Position numbers and translations under genes: made by a program. 64,000 nt of DNA from Mycobacterium sp. IS-1264 (GTDB lineage Bacteria; Actinomycetota; Actinomycetes; Mycobacteriales; Mycobacteriaceae), in NCBI RefSeq assembly GCF_001954195.1, contig NZ_MBES01000052.1, positions 246,898-310,897 of the forward strand, given 5' to 3'. The first letter of the stretch is position 1, and each line of letters begins with the position of its first letter. This document shows, in pieces, positions 61,703-64,000 of the stretch. The notes under the pieces were generated by a model. That model saw only the letters and a program-made list of their open reading frames with translations. It made no database searches and was not told where the DNA came from.

Positions 61703-63736
61703 ATGACGGTTGCCCGGCCCGCCGGCAAGCCCGCCGCGCTGGCGTGGCCGCTACTCGCCGGCGTCGCGGTGCTGGCCGGCTGCACGGCGGCCGGAATCGG
61801 GGCGCTGTCGCTGGCGGACGCGCTGACGCTGACGGGTCTGCCCAATCCGGGCCCCGCGACCACGGTGGGGCTGCCGTTCGTCCGGGCGGCCGGGGAGATC
61901 GCGGCGGCGCTGGCGGTCGGATCGTTTCTTTTCGCGGCGTTTCTGGTGCCCCCGCAGGGCAGCGGCGTCCTCGACGCCGGCGGCTACCGCGCGCTGCGGC
62001 TGGGGACCGTCGCATCGGGCGTGTGGGCGGTGTGTGCGGCCCTGCTGGTCCCGCTGACCATTTCCGACGTGTCCGGGCACCCGTTGGTCGAGCACCTCAA
62101 CCCGGTGACGATCTGGAGGCTGGCCGACCTGATCTACACCGCGTCCGCGTGGCGCTGGACCGCATTCTTGGCCGCAACGGTGACGTTGGCCAGCGTGGCG
62201 GTGCTGCGCTGGTCCTGGACGCCGGTGCTGCTCGCCGGGGCGTTGTTGACGGTGGTTCCGCTCGGGCTGACCGGTCACTCGTCGGCGGGCGGCTCACACG
62301 ACCTGGCCACCAACAGCCTGCTGATCCACCTCGTCGCCGCCACGCTGTGGGCCGGCGGGCTGCTGGCGCTGTTGACCCACGCGTTGCGCGCGGGTGAACA
62401 CATCGGCCTGGCGGCGCGGCGCTTCTCGGCGATCGCACTGTGGTGTTGGGTGGCGATGGCGCTCAGCGGTTTGGTCAACGCCGCGGTGCGGGTGACGCCT
62501 GCCGAGCTGTTCACCACCGGGTACGGGCGGCTGGTGGTCGTCAAGTTCGTCGCGCTGTGCGTGCTCGGTGTCGTGGGTTGGCGCCAGCGACGCACCGGAG
62601 TTGCTGCGCTGCAAGCGGATCCGGGTCCCGCGGTCCCGGCGCGCCGTGTCTTGATCCGGCTGGCCCTGACCGAGGCGGTCGTTTTCGGTCTGACCTTCGG
62701 CGTTGCCGTCGGGCTGGGGCGTACCCCACCGCCGCCACCGCCGTCGCGGTTGCCGTCGATCTCCGAAGCCGAGATCGGCTACGATCTCGACGGTCCGCCC
62801 ACTCTGGCGCGCGTCCTGTTCGACTGGCGCTTCGACCTGATCTTCGGCACGGCCGCAATAGTTCTCGCCGGTTTGTATGTGGCGGCCGTGGTGCGGCTGC
62901 GTCGCCGCGGCGATCGGTGGCCGCCGGGGCGGATGGTGGCCTGGCTGCTCGGCTGCGTGGTGTTGCTGTTCGTGACGTCGTCGGGCGTGGGGCGCTACAT
63001 GCCCGCCATGTTCAGCATGCACATGGTCGCCCACATGGGCCTGTCGATGCTGGTTCCGATCCTGTTGGTGCTCGGCGCGCCGGTAAGCCTGGCGTTACGG
63101 GCGCTGCCGGCCGCCGGCCGCGGCGATCCGCCGGGAATGCGGGAATGGATCCTGGCCGCGCTGCACAGCCGGGTCTCGCGGCTGCTGACCAATCCAGTGG
63201 TCGCCACCGCGTTGTTCGTCGCGGGGTTCTACGGGCTGTACTTCTCGAACCTCTTCGACACCACGGTCAGCAGTCACGCCGGCCATATGGCGATGAACCT
63301 GCACTTCCTCATCACCGGCTATTTGTTCTACTGGGTCGTGATCGGGGTGGACCCGACGCCGCGGCCGATCCCGCCGATAGCCAAGGTGGCCGTCGTGTTC
63401 GCCTCGCTCCCGCTGCACGCGTTCTTCGGCGTGGAGTTGATGGGCACCCGAACCGTGCTCGGCGCCGCCTATTACCGGTCATTGGGCCTGCCCTGGCACA
63501 CCGATCTGCTGGGTGATCAGCGACTGGGCGGCGGAATCGCTTGGGCGGCAGGGGAAGTGCCCCTGGTGATCGTCATGATCGCGCTGCTGGTGCAGTGGGC
63601 GCGCAGCGATGCGCGCACCGCGCGGCGGCTGGACCGCGCGGCCGAACGCAACGACGACGCCGACCTGACCGCCTACAACGCGATGCTCGCCGAGCTGGCG
63701 CGGCGCGAAACGCCAGGATCGCCGAAGACACGGTAG
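61703..63736 (+). CDS. CopD/CtaG-type polytopic membrane protein (copper/cytochrome oxidase assembly-like)
   Basis: 677 residues with about 14 transmembrane helices. The N-terminal half is CopD-like (SGLVNAAVRVTPAELFTTGYGRLVVVKF). The C-terminal half is of the CtaG/caa3-oxidase-assembly type, with His/Met clusters (MFSMHMVAHMGLSMLVP, HAGHMAMNLHFLITGYLFYW) that look copper-binding. A proline run (PPPPPPS) joins the halves. Similar to M. tuberculosis Rv0102. Probably takes part in copper handling or oxidase maturation. It is not part of the plsB2 operon by function, and its promoter looks leaderless. Confidence 0.88.
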   Translation: MTVARPAGKPAALAWPLLAGVAVLAGCTAAGIGALSLADALTLTGLPNPGPATTVGLPFVRAAGEIAAALAVGSFLFAAFLVPPQGSGVLDAGGYRALRLGTVASGVWAVCAALLVPLTISDVSGHPLVEHLNPVTIWRLADLIYTASAWRWTAFLAATVTLASVAVLRWSWTPVLLAGALLTVVPLGLTGHSSAGGSHDLATNSLLIHLVAATLWAGGLLALLTHALRAGEHIGLAARRFSAIALWCWVAMALSGLVNAAVRVTPAELFTTGYGRLVVVKFVALCVLGVVGWRQRRTGVAALQADPGPAVPARRVLIRLALTEAVVFGLTFGVAVGLGRTPPPPPPSRLPSISEAEIGYDLDGPPTLARVLFDWRFDLIFGTAAIVLAGLYVAAVVRLRRRGDRWPPGRMVAWLLGCVVLLFVTSSGVGRYMPAMFSMHMVAHMGLSMLVPILLVLGAPVSLALRALPAAGRGDPPGMREWILAALHSRVSRLLTNPVVATALFVAGFYGLYFSNLFDTTVSSHAGHMAMNLHFLITGYLFYWVVIGVDPTPRPIPPIAKVAVVFASLPLHAFFGVELMGTRTVLGAAYYRSLGLPWHTDLLGDQRLGGGIAWAAGEVPLVIVMIALLVQWARSDARTARRLDRAAERNDDADLTAYNAMLAELARRETPGSPKTR

Positions 63737-63800
63737 ACGGATTTTGTGTGGGTCCGACCGAATTCCTTGATGGCCCAGCCCGTTTGAGTTTCGGTGTGTT

Positions 63801-63817
63801 GCCGGCAGGCGACCGGC
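63801..63817. terminator. Possible terminator hairpin
   Basis: GCCGG (63801-63805) pairs with CCGGC (63813-63817) across a 7-nt loop, about 65 bp after the CopD/CtaG gene. There is no T-tract. Confidence 0.3.
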
Positions 63818-63830
63818 CCCGCGCGCGGAC

Positions 63831-63908
63831 CTAGTTGTTTGTGGGTGGTGGTTGGGGTTGGAAGGGGTCGTACCACCGCCAGTCGGCGCGTTCGCCGAGA
63901 GGCCCGGG
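63831..63908 (-). pseudogene. C-terminal tail resembling DUF222/HNH (13E12-type) proteins
   Basis: The minus-strand frame ends with a short tail (LGERADWRWYDPFQPQPPP) before TAG at 63833-63831. W-x-W/Y-x-DPF followed by a proline-rich end is the ending I associate with actinobacterial DUF222/HNH endonuclease proteins. The frame has a stop (63974-63972) only 46 codons upstream, so a full gene is not present on this strand here. Family identity is an inference from a short segment. Confidence 0.35.
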
Positions 63909-63910
63909 AC

Positions 63911-64000
63911 ATGGCGGGACGGCGGGCGGGATCTGATGAGCATTACGTGCAGTTGGCGCGGGTCGCCACGGTCACTCAGCTGCGCACCGCGGCTGTCTCT
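63911..64000 (+). pseudogene. 13E12/DUF222 repeat-family fragment (runs off the window)
   Basis: From 63911 the plus strand reads MAGRRAGSDEHYVQLARV, then ATVTQLRTA, the segment GxDEHYxQLAxVATVxQLRTA found inside DUF222 proteins of the REP13E12 family. Family members begin well before this point, and the upstream frame is low-complexity (VVVGVGRG), so this copy is truncated at its 5' side or rearranged. The rest lies beyond the window. Confidence 0.45.

Overview
The window is mycobacterial chromosome (Mycobacterium sensu lato). The evidence is high G+C, frequent GTG starts, 4-nt ATGA/GTGA gene overlaps, and a right-hand part that reads gene by gene like known M. tuberculosis loci: bkdA-bkdB-bkdC, an echA14-like crotonase, lipQ, a wax ester/diacylglycerol acyltransferase, plsC and plsB2. 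I name no species.

The left 47 kb is a dense catabolic block. It holds four amidohydrolase_2 (PF04909-type) enzymes, seven acyl-CoA dehydrogenase genes (one cut by the left edge), six crotonases (a seventh lies in the conserved part), three acyl-CoA ligase-type enzymes, four SDRs, two MaoC-type hydratases and two cytochromes P450. It also has a tandem CaiB CoA-transferase, a thiolase-fold/DUF35 pair, an HpcH aldolase - TauD dioxygenase - 2-hydroxyacid dehydrogenase - crotonase operon, and two TetR regulators. Main transcription units: 1550-5412 (+); 7078-5409 (-); 10292-8278 (-); 10509-15436 (+); 30870-23243 (-, eight genes); 35810-34261 (-); 35900-39765 (+); 45493-47261 (+). Together they could activate a carboxylic acid to its CoA thioester, desaturate, hydrate, oxidise and cleave it. 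The substrate cannot be read from sequence.

Two layers of control are visible. An imperfect palindrome, about GAGAA-N5/6-TTMTC, recurs just upstream of genes in at least nine promoter regions of the block and looks like one regulator's operator. A separate module at 16282-21948 (AveC-like membrane protein and SDR facing TetR - P450 - CbbQ/NorQ-type AAA+ ATPase - NorD/CbbO-type VWA protein) has its own palindrome, GGTnnGTTAACnnACC, in the 64-bp divergent gap. That ATPase/VWA pair next to a P450, with no Rubisco or NO reductase in the window, is the most unusual system here.

From 47.4 kb the content becomes core metabolism: branched-chain 2-oxoacid dehydrogenase, small secreted proteins, a 14-TM MFS exporter, tRNA-Arg(UCU), the lipQ - WS/DGAT - plsC - plsB2 glycerolipid operon, and a CopD/CtaG membrane protein. 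The right edge carries fragments resembling the 13E12/DUF222-HNH repeat family. I saw no CRISPR array, rRNA gene, complete insertion sequence or integrase.
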